From contig OZ245869.1 in NCBI GenBank assembly GCA_965229355.1, positions 1,984,001 to 2,048,000 of the forward strand: a stretch of 64,000 bases of DNA, in the 5' to 3' direction. Positions within the stretch are counted from its first letter, which is position 1. Each line of letters begins with the position of its first letter. The notes beneath the pieces were generated by a model. It made no database searches. It saw only the letters and a list, made by a program, of their open reading frames with translations, and was not told the DNA's origin. A program made the translations under genes and the position numbers. This document shows positions 27,876-36,055 of the stretch, in pieces. The stretch is from GCA-2737725 sp965229355. Lineage in GTDB: Bacteria; Pseudomonadota; Alphaproteobacteria; Rhodospirillales; Rhodospirillaceae.

Positions 27876-29095
27876 ATTGTCGTCATTGTAACGCGGCGCT
27901 TACGCATACATTTGCTGATCTGGGGCAGGCGCCTCCATCGAATGCATATCTCTCCAGTCATGATCTGGATAAGTCTGAGCCGTATTTCCCTTTAAAAGTG
28001 TTGGTGTGTGATCAATGCTGGTTGGTCCAAACCGAGGATTATACGGCGGCCGATGAACTTTTTAATGATACGTACGCGTATTTTTCCAGCACCTCGCGAG
28101 GCTGGCTTGATCATGCTGCACGGTATGTTGCAGATATCACGAAATCATTGAGCCTGGGCTCCGGCAGCTTTGTCGTTGAGATCGCCTGCAACGACGGCTA
28201 CTTGCTCAAAAACTTCTTGAATACGGGTATCTCTTTTCTCGGTATTGAGCCGACCGCCAGTACCGCTGCGGCAGCAGAAGCATTAGGAATTCCGGTTTTG
28301 CGAGAATTTTTTAATGATGATTTTGCGCAGAAACTGGTCGCGCAATACAGAAAAGCGGACTTAATTGTTGGCAATAACGTATTTGCGCATGTCCCTGACA
28401 TTAACAGTTTTACGCGCGGTCTTAAAACAGCGCTGAATGAAAACGGCACGATCACGTTGGAATTTCCGCATCTCTTGCGGCTGATACAATTTTGTCAGTT
28501 CGACACGATCTACCATGAACATTTCTCGTATCTCTCGCTTCACACCGTTCAGCGCATTTTTGCGCGGGCTGGGTTGAAAGTGATCGATGTCGAAGAGCTC
28601 CCAACGCATGGCGGCAGCTTGCGGGTCTTTGGGGCTCACGAAAATGATACGCGCCCAGAAAGCGCAAGGGTCGCGCAGATTATCAGGGCGGAAGAAGTGG
28701 CTGGCCTGCGCGATTTGGAAACATACCGCGCGTTTCAAGATCGCATTGAGCAAGTGAAGCATGGACTTCTTGATTTTCTGAAGAAGCATCAAGCAACCGG
28801 GAAAAGCATCGCCGCGTATGGCGCCGCTGCTAAAGGGAATACACTTTTAAATTACGCCGGGGTGAAGGCTGATCTGTTGCCGTATGTGTGTGACGCTGCT
28901 CCTGCCAAGCAAGGCTTGTTTATGCCGGGCAGTCATATTCCTATTGTTTCGCCAGAAAAAATTATAGAACGCCGCCCTGATACAATTCTCATCTTGCCCT
29001 GGAATATTGCGCCTGAGGTGAAATCCCAACTGAAATTCGTGCGCGATTGGGGCGGGCAATTTGTAACGGCTATTCCGCAGTTGGAAATCTCGTGA
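27872..29095 (+). CDS. NDP-sugar C-methyltransferase (zinc-binding N-terminus, class I SAM core)
   Basis: 407 residues, GTG start. N-terminal zinc-binding CRHC and CDQC pairs, SAM motif VVEIACNDGYLLK, the family motif YHEHFSYLSL and the C-terminal GAAAKGNTLLNY domain. This is the architecture of sugar 3-C-methyltransferases such as TylC3 and TcaB9, which methylate 4-keto-6-deoxy sugars. It therefore points to a branched sugar. The base at C3 is inferred from the family, not shown. Confidence 0.88.
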   Translation: MNCRHCNAALTHTFADLGQAPPSNAYLSSHDLDKSEPYFPLKVLVCDQCWLVQTEDYTAADELFNDTYAYFSSTSRGWLDHAARYVADITKSLSLGSGSFVVEIACNDGYLLKNFLNTGISFLGIEPTASTAAAAEALGIPVLREFFNDDFAQKLVAQYRKADLIVGNNVFAHVPDINSFTRGLKTALNENGTITLEFPHLLRLIQFCQFDTIYHEHFSYLSLHTVQRIFARAGLKVIDVEELPTHGGSLRVFGAHENDTRPESARVAQIIRAEEVAGLRDLETYRAFQDRIEQVKHGLLDFLKKHQATGKSIAAYGAAAKGNTLLNYAGVKADLLPYVCDAAPAKQGLFMPGSHIPIVSPEKIIERRPDTILILPWNIAPEVKSQLKFVRDWGGQFVTAIPQLEIS

Positions 29096-29970
29096 GTGAC
29101 ATTGTCCTTGTAACGGGCGGAACAGGATTTGTTGGTCGCCAAGTGTTGCGAGCGTTATGCGCCGCGCAAAAGAAGATCAGGCTTATTGTTCATCGTAATG
29201 ATGCCGACCTGGCAGAGTTTCTGCCGTATATTGAAAGTACGATCCCAACTGCGAACTTGTTCGTTGAAGACGCGGCATGGTGGGCTAAGGTTTGCGAAGG
29301 CGTTGATACAATCATCCATATTGCCTGGTTCGTAGAGCCAGGGGTTTATTTGCAATCCGCCATAAACCTGGAATGCTTATCTGGAACGCTTGCGTTGGCT
29401 GCCGGCGCGGCGAAAGCAAATGTGCGGCGATTGGTCGGTATTGGCACATGCTTTGAATATGAAATGACGCCGGAGGCTTTGTCGATTAATACGCCCTTGC
29501 GTCCCGTCAGTGTGTATGCCGCTGCGAAGGCGTCAGCATTTCTAACTTTATCGAATTACTGCGCAACGCAAGATATGGAATTTGCGTGGTGCCGCTTATT
29601 TTACTTATATGGTGAAGGTGAAGACCCACGGCGCCTGGTTCCTTATCTGCACCAGCAACTTTCCCAAGGTAAAGTCGCGGAACTGACCTCTGGAACCCAA
29701 GTCCGGGACTTTCTTGATGTGGCCGAGGCTGGCCGGATGATTGCTTATGTCGCGACCAGTAAAATACGTGGCGCGATAAATATTTGCTCTGGTGTTCCGA
29801 TCACCGTTCGGCAACTTGCTGAAGCAATCGCCGATGAATATGGTCGGCGCGATCTTCTGAATTTCGGGGCACGACCGGATAATGTGGTCGACCCCATTTC
29901 TGTTGTTGGCGAAAGAACTGTCGACATGCCATCAACGCAAAATTCCAATACTCATAAAAGAAACAGCTGA
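29092..29970 (+). CDS. NAD-dependent epimerase/reductase (sugar 4-ketoreductase candidate)
   Basis: 292 residues from GTG 29092, overlapping the previous stop by 4 bp; a longer reading from 29047 has no support. Extended SDR fold with TGGTGFVGRQVLRAL, and the catalytic Tyr/Lys in VSVYAAAKAS. It likely reduces the 4-keto group to finish the CDP-sugar, in the manner of CDP-abequose or CDP-paratose synthases, but could also be a further epimerase. Next gene starts 3 bp after its stop. Confidence 0.82.
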   Translation: MSDIVLVTGGTGFVGRQVLRALCAAQKKIRLIVHRNDADLAEFLPYIESTIPTANLFVEDAAWWAKVCEGVDTIIHIAWFVEPGVYLQSAINLECLSGTLALAAGAAKANVRRLVGIGTCFEYEMTPEALSINTPLRPVSVYAAAKASAFLTLSNYCATQDMEFAWCRLFYLYGEGEDPRRLVPYLHQQLSQGKVAELTSGTQVRDFLDVAEAGRMIAYVATSKIRGAINICSGVPITVRQLAEAIADEYGRRDLLNFGARPDNVVDPISVVGERTVDMPSTQNSNTHKRNS

Positions 29971-29973
29971 TCC

Positions 29974-30744
29974 ATGACCTCATTTGCAGACGAAGTAACG
30001 GCTAGAATCGCGGCTCTGTCTCAGAATACGCCGCTGCGTACTGCAGCAGGCGCGTTTATGAAATCATCAGCCGATGCATTGTATTCTTATAATTTTGGCT
30101 GGTTGGGCCGCCCGATTATTCAGTATCCGCAAGATATCGTCGGGATGCAGGAAATTATTTGGTCGGTGAAGCCGGACCTCATCATTGAAACAGGGGTTGC
30201 ACATGGTGGGTCACTTATATTCAGCGCCTCGATGCTGGCTCTGCTTGACTATGTCGATGCGGTCTCATCGGGGCAGCCACTTGATCCAAAAGCGTCGAGC
30301 CGGAAGGTGATCGGAATCGATATCGATATCCGTAGTCCTAATCGTGCGGCGATTGAAGCCCATCCGTTCACGCACAAGATTGAACTGATTCAAGGCTCCA
30401 GTGTTGATGCTGGTATCGTTGCTCAAGTGACGACGCAGGCCAAGCAGTATCAGCGCGTGCTGGTGTGTCTTGATTCAAATCACACGCATGATCATGTTTT
30501 GGCCGAGCTGCAGGCCTACGCCCCGCTCACGACAAAAAACAGTTATTGCGTCGTGTTTGATACGGTCATTGAAGATTTTCCAGCTGGTTCATATCCCAAT
30601 CGTCCCTGGGATGTGGGAAACAATCCGAAAACCGCAGTCCACGAATACCTATCGACGCACCCCGAGTTTGAGATTGATCACAGCATCGATAACAAGCTGC
30701 AAATTTCCGTTGCACCACACGGCTATCTCAAAAGAGTGTCGTAA
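29974..30744 (+). CDS. CmcI/cephalosporin hydroxylase-family methyltransferase
   Basis: 256 residues with the CmcI family core: IIETGVAHGGSLIFSASML (SAM binding), IGIDIDIR, and LIQGSSVD followed by VLVCLDSNHTHDHVLAEL. Despite the family name these are class I O-methyltransferases, and members in polysaccharide clusters (also rhamnosyl O-methyltransferases) methylate sugar hydroxyls. Last gene of the sugar operon, so a methyl ether on the final sugar is likely. Convergent with the antiporter gene; no strong terminator is visible in the 14-bp gap. Confidence 0.85.
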   Translation: MTSFADEVTARIAALSQNTPLRTAAGAFMKSSADALYSYNFGWLGRPIIQYPQDIVGMQEIIWSVKPDLIIETGVAHGGSLIFSASMLALLDYVDAVSSGQPLDPKASSRKVIGIDIDIRSPNRAAIEAHPFTHKIELIQGSSVDAGIVAQVTTQAKQYQRVLVCLDSNHTHDHVLAELQAYAPLTTKNSYCVVFDTVIEDFPAGSYPNRPWDVGNNPKTAVHEYLSTHPEFEIDHSIDNKLQISVAPHGYLKRVS

Positions 30745-30758
30745 CTTTTAGCTGCGCA

Positions 30759-32594
30759 TCAGGTGGTGGTGAGGCCCGAAGCTTGTACGCTTCCGGGGTC
30801 GGCCACCACTTCCCCTTTGCGGCGCGGGGTGATGAACGGTGTCGGCTGCGGTGTCGGCATATTGCCGCGCACCATTATGCGTCCGGCCTCAAGGCCGCTG
30901 ACCAGTTCCAATTCTAACCGCTGCGCATCGCGGCTGCGGACGTCCTCGATCACTTCAGCAATTGTTTCATCGTCAAAATTAAGCTCGCGCATCACCGCAC
31001 CGCTGAACGTGAGTGCGGATTCAAATGTTTCGCGGATTTGGTAATCCACGCCCGCGCGCAACAAGCGGTGCACATGGCCGCGATCAAATGCGCGCACATA
31101 CAATTTCGCCAGCGGAAATTCAGCTTTGCACAGCGCTACAATCCGGTCGGCGACCTCGGGTTTTTCTACGCACACCAAAATGATCTCGGCGGTTTCAGCG
31201 CCCGAGGCGCGCAGCACATCTAGGCGTGTGCCATCGCCGTAATAGACTTTGAACCCGAAATTCGATGCGGCCTGAATCATCTCGACATCAATTTCGATCA
31301 GCGACAGTTCCACATCACGCGCGAGTAATGATTGCGACACCACTTGCGCAAAGCGGCCAAAGCCCACGAACAACACGCGGCCATGCAGGTCTTGCGCTTC
31401 TTCGATGCCGTCCATGGACTGTTCAATGGGCCGTGCAATTTTTTTCATAGCAATCAAAACAAGCGGCGTCAGCGCCATGGAGAGGATGACGATGGCGGTC
31501 ATCATCGCGCTGGTGCGTGCGTCTAACATGCCAACACCCAACGCTGCCACATACAGCACGAAAGCAAACTCCCCGCCTTGGGCAAACAGCGCTGCACGGC
31601 GAATGGCCTCGCTGTGTGGCGCTTTGAACAGCCGCGCGATCACATAAATGCCAAACGCTTTCACCGCCATGAACGCGAGAACACCCGCCAGTACAATGCG
31701 CCACTCGAGGGTCACGATCTCTAAGTTCAGCGACATGCCAACGCTGAGGAAAAACAACCCCAGCAAAATCCCACGGAAGGGTTCGATGTCTGCTTCCAGT
31801 TGATGGCGGAATGTCGACTCAGAGAGCAGCACGCCAGCAAGGAATGCGCCCATCGCCATTGATAAGCCACCGGCTTGCATAATCAACGCCGTGCCCAGCA
31901 CCACCAACAAGGCTGCGGCCGTCATGACTTCGCGCGCACCAGCACGCGCGAGCACACGGAACATTGGGTCCAGCAACCAACGCCCCGCCGCCACAACGCC
32001 AACAATGGTGGCCACACCAATCGCGACACTTTGCCAGATCGGTGTCGCACTCGCATCACCGCCGCCATAAAGTGCGCCCCACACCGCCACGAGTGCCAGC
32101 AATGGCACGATGGCTAAGTCTTCCAGCAGCAACACCGAGACAGCATGTTGCCCGGCCGGTGTGTTGGTCTCGCCCGCTTCATCCAGCATTTGCATGATCA
32201 CAGCGGTTGACGACAGCACAAAGCCCATGGCCCCAACGGCGGCTGCGGCAATAGGTAAGCCTGCCAGCACACCCACACCTGTCAGCAATGCGCCGCACGT
32301 GACAACTTGTGATGTGCCCAACCCAAAAATATCCCAGCGCAACGACCACAATTTTGTGGGTCGCATTTCCAGGCCAATAATGAACAAGAACAGCACCACG
32401 CCCAATTCGGCCACGTGCAACAAGGTCTCGGCATCGGTCACGACACCTAATCCAAACGGGCCAATCACCAGACCAGCGGCCAAGTATCCTAGTACCGAGC
32501 CCAAGCCTAATTTGCGAAAAATCGGCACGGCCACCACGCCCGCAGCCAATAACGCCACGGCATGCCCCAATCCCAACCCTGATTCAGCTGCCAT
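30759..32594 (-). CDS. Kef-type CPA2 cation:proton antiporter with RCK domain
   Basis: 611 residues. The N-terminal 385 or so are membrane helices with LGYLAAGLVIGPFGLG and FLFIIGLEMRP, typical of the CPA2/KefB family. An RCK (TrkA-N) NAD-binding domain follows from about residue 400 (VLFVGFGRFAQVVSQSLL, then YGDGTRLDVLRASGA). Likely exchanges K+ or Na+ for H+ across the inner membrane. A second family member lies at 40306. Start at ATG 32594 behind GCGAGGA. Confidence 0.93.
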   Translation of the reverse strand: MAAESGLGLGHAVALLAAGVVAVPIFRKLGLGSVLGYLAAGLVIGPFGLGVVTDAETLLHVAELGVVLFLFIIGLEMRPTKLWSLRWDIFGLGTSQVVTCGALLTGVGVLAGLPIAAAAVGAMGFVLSSTAVIMQMLDEAGETNTPAGQHAVSVLLLEDLAIVPLLALVAVWGALYGGGDASATPIWQSVAIGVATIVGVVAAGRWLLDPMFRVLARAGAREVMTAAALLVVLGTALIMQAGGLSMAMGAFLAGVLLSESTFRHQLEADIEPFRGILLGLFFLSVGMSLNLEIVTLEWRIVLAGVLAFMAVKAFGIYVIARLFKAPHSEAIRRAALFAQGGEFAFVLYVAALGVGMLDARTSAMMTAIVILSMALTPLVLIAMKKIARPIEQSMDGIEEAQDLHGRVLFVGFGRFAQVVSQSLLARDVELSLIEIDVEMIQAASNFGFKVYYGDGTRLDVLRASGAETAEIILVCVEKPEVADRIVALCKAEFPLAKLYVRAFDRGHVHRLLRAGVDYQIRETFESALTFSGAVMRELNFDDETIAEVIEDVRSRDAQRLELELVSGLEAGRIMVRGNMPTPQPTPFITPRRKGEVVADPGSVQASGLTTT

Positions 32595-32738
32595 GTCGCA
32601 TCCTCGCCTTCGTACAGTTCAGTCTTATTTTGCATACATGATGAGGGCCGCTTTTTCGCCTTACTTTTTATAAAATTCTGCATCAAAGATTGCGTGTACG
32701 CGTTTGCTCTAAAATCCTTTAGCTGATCGAGGTTCAAG

Positions 32739-33587
32739 ATGCGTTGGGAAGGTGGCCGTCGCGGCGGCGGGTTGGAAGATCGGCGTGGCTTAGGAGGCGT
32801 GGGCATTGCGGGCGGCGGCCTGGGCACGCTTGCCATCGCATTGGTGGGGTACTTTGTCTTCGGTATTGATCCGTTTGTGACCCAGCAAGTCGTCACACAG
32901 ATGGATCGCGGCACGCAGCAAGAAGGTACGCGCGGCACCGCACAAGATCGCGATGGAAAGTTTGTCGATGTCATCAGTGCCAACGTGAATGATGTCTGGT
33001 CGCGTTTCATCAATAACTACCAAGCCCCGCGCGTGGTACTGTACGAGCAAGGCACAAACACCGGCTGTGGTTTCGGGCAGGCGGCCATGGGCCCATTTTA
33101 TTGTCCGACGGATACGACCGTTTATCTGGACTTAAGTTTCTGGCGCGAAATGGAAACCAAGCTGGGTGGATCAGGTGCTGAGTTTGCGCGGGCTTACGTG
33201 ATTGCGCACGAGTTCGGCCATCACGTACAACGCTTAACCGGCGCCACAGATCGGGTTGAACGTGAACAGCAACGCGCGCGCAACCAAGCGGCCGCGAATA
33301 AATATTCCGTCGCACTCGAATTACAGTCCGATTGTTATGCCGGCGTGTGGGCAGCGAACGCCGCCAAAGTGTCAAACGGTCAGGTGGCGTTAGAGCAGGG
33401 CGATCTGGAACAAGGCTTAGTTACGGCCAAAGCCATTGGTGATGACGCACTCCAAACCCGTGCCACGGGTCGCGTGAGCCCAGAAAAATTCACCCATGGG
33501 TCTTCGGCCCAGCGTGTGGAGTGGCTGAAGCGGGGCTATCAAACCGGCAACCCGGCCCAGTGCGATACATTTGCAAACCTTAAGTAA
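32739..33587 (+). CDS. Neutral zinc metallopeptidase, YpfJ family
   Basis: 282 residues. A glycine/arginine-rich N-terminus (WEGGRRGGGLEDRRG) precedes a single membrane helix (about 22-45), so the catalytic part is periplasmic. The zinc motif HEFGHH is near residue 157, in the family context AYVIAHEFGHHVQ, with the downstream ELQSDCYAGVWA supplying the third ligand. Complete by family length. Substrate is not known for the family. Divergent from the Kef antiporter. Confidence 0.93.
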   Translation: MRWEGGRRGGGLEDRRGLGGVGIAGGGLGTLAIALVGYFVFGIDPFVTQQVVTQMDRGTQQEGTRGTAQDRDGKFVDVISANVNDVWSRFINNYQAPRVVLYEQGTNTGCGFGQAAMGPFYCPTDTTVYLDLSFWREMETKLGGSGAEFARAYVIAHEFGHHVQRLTGATDRVEREQQRARNQAAANKYSVALELQSDCYAGVWAANAAKVSNGQVALEQGDLEQGLVTAKAIGDDALQTRATGRVSPEKFTHGSSAQRVEWLKRGYQTGNPAQCDTFANLK

Positions 33588-33608
33588 ATTCATATTCCAC
33601 AAAAAATA

Positions 33609-33630
33609 AGGCGCGCGCGTAGGAGCGCCT
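33609..33630 (+). terminator. Possible terminator after the zinc peptidase gene
   Basis: AGGCGC (33609-33614) and GCGCCT (33625-33630) can form a 6-bp hairpin, but no T-run follows immediately, so termination is doubtful. Confidence 0.3.
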
Positions 33631-33645
33631 CAGCCTTTGCGTAGT

Positions 33646-33698
33646 CCTGTCTAGAAACGCGTTTCTACTTTCTCACTTTCAGACAGGATGATGTTCCT
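33646..33698 (+). promoter_or_regulatory. Structured mRNA leader that can hide the EF-hand gene's ribosome binding site
   Basis: CCTGTCT (33646-33652) is exactly complementary to AGACAGG (33681-33687). Between them lies the 16-bp perfect palindrome TAGAAACGCGTTTCTA (33652-33667), sharing one base with the outer arm. The 3' arm overlaps the Shine-Dalgarno sequence AGGA (33685-33688), 10 bp before the ATG at 33699. The same AGGA can also pair with TCCT at 33695-33698. Control by ligand, temperature or protein is inference. Confidence 0.5.
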
Positions 33699-34139
33699 AT
33701 GAAGCTCGCCCTCAAAACCATTGTCATACTTACATTGGGCGTAATGCCCTTTGCGTCTTCGTTTGCTGCCGATATGGCCCCTGCCGCACCGATGATGAAA
33801 CGTATGGATACAAACAACGACGGCACACTGACCAAAGCCGAAGCCCAGGCCGCGCGCGAACAGCAATTCGAGCGTTTAGATCTCAACAAAGACGGCGTGA
33901 TTGATCAGCATGAACTTGACCTGGCGCGCGATAAAATTGCGGCGCGGGCCGCCATGATGGAAACGCGCCTCAGCGAAAACATGCAGCGCTTAGACAAAAA
34001 CAACGACGGCAAAATTTCGGCCGAAGAGTTCAAATCACAAACGCCGTTGTTCGATTTTGCCGATGCCAACCACGACGGCAAATTGACAGCGGATGAATTA
34101 AAGGCCGCGCGCGCCAATCGTCCGCGTTTGCGCAAATAA
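33699..34139 (+). CDS. Secreted EF-hand calcium-binding protein
   Basis: 146 residues. Signal peptide about 1-23 (ending SFAA), then four EF-hand loops: DTNNDGTLTKAE, DLNKDGVIDQHE, DKNNDGKISAEE and DANHDGKLTADE, each with the D-x-[DN]-x-DG pattern and a terminal Glu. Likely binds calcium in the periplasm. It heads a plus-strand run with an unknown secreted protein, an ECF sigma factor, an anti-sigma-like protein and a Spy/CnrX-like protein, which suggests envelope metal sensing. Its leader RNA can sequester its ribosome binding site. Confidence 0.93.
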   Translation: MKLALKTIVILTLGVMPFASSFAADMAPAAPMMKRMDTNNDGTLTKAEAQAAREQQFERLDLNKDGVIDQHELDLARDKIAARAAMMETRLSENMQRLDKNNDGKISAEEFKSQTPLFDFADANHDGKLTADELKAARANRPRLRK

Positions 34140-34153
34140 AGGGAGCGTTGCAC

Positions 34154-34546
34154 ATGTCATCAGTCTCCACGGTCACAATTGCGGTTGGCTTGTTGCTCAT
34201 GCTCGGGGCTCAGGTGGCGCAAGCCACAGATCCGCAAAGTCTCAATGTCACACGCACCACCCCTACGGGTGGACAAGTCTCGCGCAGCGGCACGCTCGAT
34301 AATGGAACCTATACTGGGTCCTCAAACCGCGTTGGTGCCAATGGTGGTACTTATAATTCCAGCGTCACTTGTGAAGGTGGTGCAGTTGCAAATTGTAGTC
34401 GGGCGTTTTCCGGCGCAAACGCTAATGGACAAGCTTACTCTGGCACGCGAGAGTCTGTTGCTGGGCGGCGGCGCGCGGCGGCCACTACAAGCATTACCGG
34501 CCCTGATGGCAATACCCGAGAACGTACGCGCGTCCGCCGCAGATAA
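34154..34546 (+). CDS. Secreted protein of unknown function, Gly/Ser/Thr/Asn-rich
   Basis: 130 residues from ATG 34154, 8 bp after AGGGAG. A signal peptide of about 24 residues (ending QVAQA) precedes a low-complexity mature region with repeated GTY/GTL turns, two cysteines (CEGGAVANC) that could form a disulphide, and a very basic tail ending RTRVRRR. No family recognised. It sits between the EF-hand protein and the sigma factor. Confidence 0.65.
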   Translation: MSSVSTVTIAVGLLLMLGAQVAQATDPQSLNVTRTTPTGGQVSRSGTLDNGTYTGSSNRVGANGGTYNSSVTCEGGAVANCSRAFSGANANGQAYSGTRESVAGRRRAAATTSITGPDGNTRERTRVRRR

Positions 34547-34558
34547 TATCGGATTATT

Positions 34559-35161
34559 TTGCGCGTGAAGAAGGCCGTGACGCATCTCAGTATCGTTCAG
34601 CAAGAGCATCATGAAGATGGTGCTCTTGTTGTGCGTATCGCCAAGGGTGATCAGATCGCGTTGACACGCCTGATCGAGCGGCATGGGCGCGGCATCAAGT
34701 TGTTTGCGCAACGCTATCTCGGCAATGCCGCCGATGCGGAAGAAGCCAGCCAAGATGTCTTTGTGGCGCTATGGAAGCAGGCGCACCGGTATGACCCAGC
34801 GAAAGCCAAGGTTGCGACATGGCTTTATAAAATTGCCGCCAATCGTTGCATCGATATGTATCGTCGCCGCAAGTTCTTATCTTTTATTGGGCTTGATGAT
34901 GTGGCTGATGTGATGGCCAGTGCTGATCTGCAAGCCGATGCGCAATTGGCTTTGCGCGAAGATATCGCCGAGGTGCGCGCCGGGTTGGCGCATCTTCCCA
35001 GCCGCCAACGTTTGGCGTTACTCCTGCGCGCCATTGCAGACTTAGATGTCTCGGCTATAGCCGACGTGATGGGCACCAGTGCGGGTTCGGTTGAACAATT
35101 GTTAGTGCGCGGACGGCGCAGTTTGCGCGCGCATATCGCAGAACCAAAAACAGAGGCATGA
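34559..35161 (+). CDS. ECF-type RNA polymerase sigma factor
   Basis: About 200 residues. Region 2 contains RYLGNAADAEEASQDVFVALWK and the -10 recognition helix KVATWLYKIAANRCIDMYRRRK. Region 4 has LPSRQRLALLLRAIADLDVSAIADVMGTSAGSVEQLLVRGRRSL. The start is uncertain: TTG 34559, GTG 34565 and GTG 34574 are all in frame. The next gene, 3 bp downstream, encodes a membrane protein of anti-sigma shape, so a sigma/anti-sigma pair is likely. Confidence 0.93.
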   Translation: MRVKKAVTHLSIVQQEHHEDGALVVRIAKGDQIALTRLIERHGRGIKLFAQRYLGNAADAEEASQDVFVALWKQAHRYDPAKAKVATWLYKIAANRCIDMYRRRKFLSFIGLDDVADVMASADLQADAQLALREDIAEVRAGLAHLPSRQRLALLLRAIADLDVSAIADVMGTSAGSVEQLLVRGRRSLRAHIAEPKTEA

Positions 35162-35164
35162 CAT

Positions 35165-35611
35165 ATGACCCGTGAAGAATATGAACAGCTCCAACGCAAA
35201 TTTGGCACGGATATTTCTGTATGGCCCGCGCCTTACCGGGCCGAAGCGCTCATCTTGGTGCTGAATGAAAAAGAGGCGGCGCTTTTGAATGGCGATGAAG
35301 GCTTGGACCGCGCCGTCTTAGAGGCGGCATTAATGCCGACCGATGACATGCAATTGGCGCGGGATGTTTTAAAGCGCATTGATGAAAACCGCGCACCGAA
35401 CCTTACACTTCAAAAATTATTTCCGGCCCGTCGTGCAGCTTTTGCCAGCTTTGCCGCAGTGCTGATGGTTGCCGCTGTCTCAGGTTACGTTACCGCGAAA
35501 CCGCGGGATGATTTGAATGAGGATGAAATGCTGTCTCTGGCGATGGGCAGTCATGCCGACATATCTGAATTATTGGGCGTCGTGGTTGATGATGCAGAGG
35601 AGGGGTTATGA
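35165..35611 (+). CDS. Membrane-bound anti-sigma factor candidate
   Basis: 148 residues: a cytoplasmic N-terminal part of about 90 residues, one membrane helix (AAFASFAAVLMVAAVSGYVTA) and a short acidic periplasmic tail (NEDEMLSLAMGSHADISELL). No zinc-binding HxxxCxxC motif, so it is not a ZAS-type anti-sigma. The role is inferred from position right after the sigma gene and before the periplasmic sensor-like gene, which it overlaps by 4 bp. Confidence 0.65.
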   Translation: MTREEYEQLQRKFGTDISVWPAPYRAEALILVLNEKEAALLNGDEGLDRAVLEAALMPTDDMQLARDVLKRIDENRAPNLTLQKLFPARRAAFASFAAVLMVAAVSGYVTAKPRDDLNEDEMLSLAMGSHADISELLGVVVDDAEEGL

Positions 35612-36030
35612 AACGCCCGAACTGGACTCAGGTTTTCATTATCGCGGTGTTGGCGGGTTCGCTGGTCGCGAACTTCTTCCTGCTGGGGGCGACCGCCAAA
35701 TCAATGCGTGATGGACCTGCACCTGCAGCTGCGGGGGCAGGTGTTACGGGCGCGCTTTTAAAAACACTTGAAACCTATCCACCTGAGGTGCGTGCGCAGT
35801 TTCGTGCGCTGCTGCGTGATAATCGCCTGAAAACAATCAGCTTGCGCCGGGAGATGCGTGAAGCCCGCCAAGCCCTGTTGGCGGCCACGCAAGCCCAACC
35901 CTTCGATGAAGCCGCTGCCCGCGCCGCCGCCGAGCGCACACGCATCGCCACTGGTGCGCTGCAAGCACATCTGCAAGGATTGTTCATCGACACATTAGCC
36001 GCCTCACAAAAGGGGCTAACTCCACAATAA
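35608..36030 (+). CDS. Periplasmic metal-sensor-like protein (CnrX/Spy/CpxP type)
   Basis: 140 residues with an N-terminal membrane anchor (about 10-28) and an all-helical periplasmic part rich in Arg, Ala and Glu (PPEVRAQFRALLRDNRLKTI and REARQALLAATQAQPFDE), matching the heavy-metal-resistance/Spy family by pattern. In CnrYXH-like systems such a protein relays metal or envelope stress to the anti-sigma factor. Metal ligands (His/Cys/Met) are few, so metal binding is not obvious. Confidence 0.75.
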   Translation: MKRPNWTQVFIIAVLAGSLVANFFLLGATAKSMRDGPAPAAAGAGVTGALLKTLETYPPEVRAQFRALLRDNRLKTISLRREMREARQALLAATQAQPFDEAAARAAAERTRIATGALQAHLQGLFIDTLAASQKGLTPQ

Positions 36031-36055
36031 CCAGCCTCACAACAATAGGTGGATG

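Noticed and set aside
30745..30758. Terminator between the sugar operon and the Kef antiporter
   Set aside because: Only 14 bp with no hairpin or T-run, so none is called.
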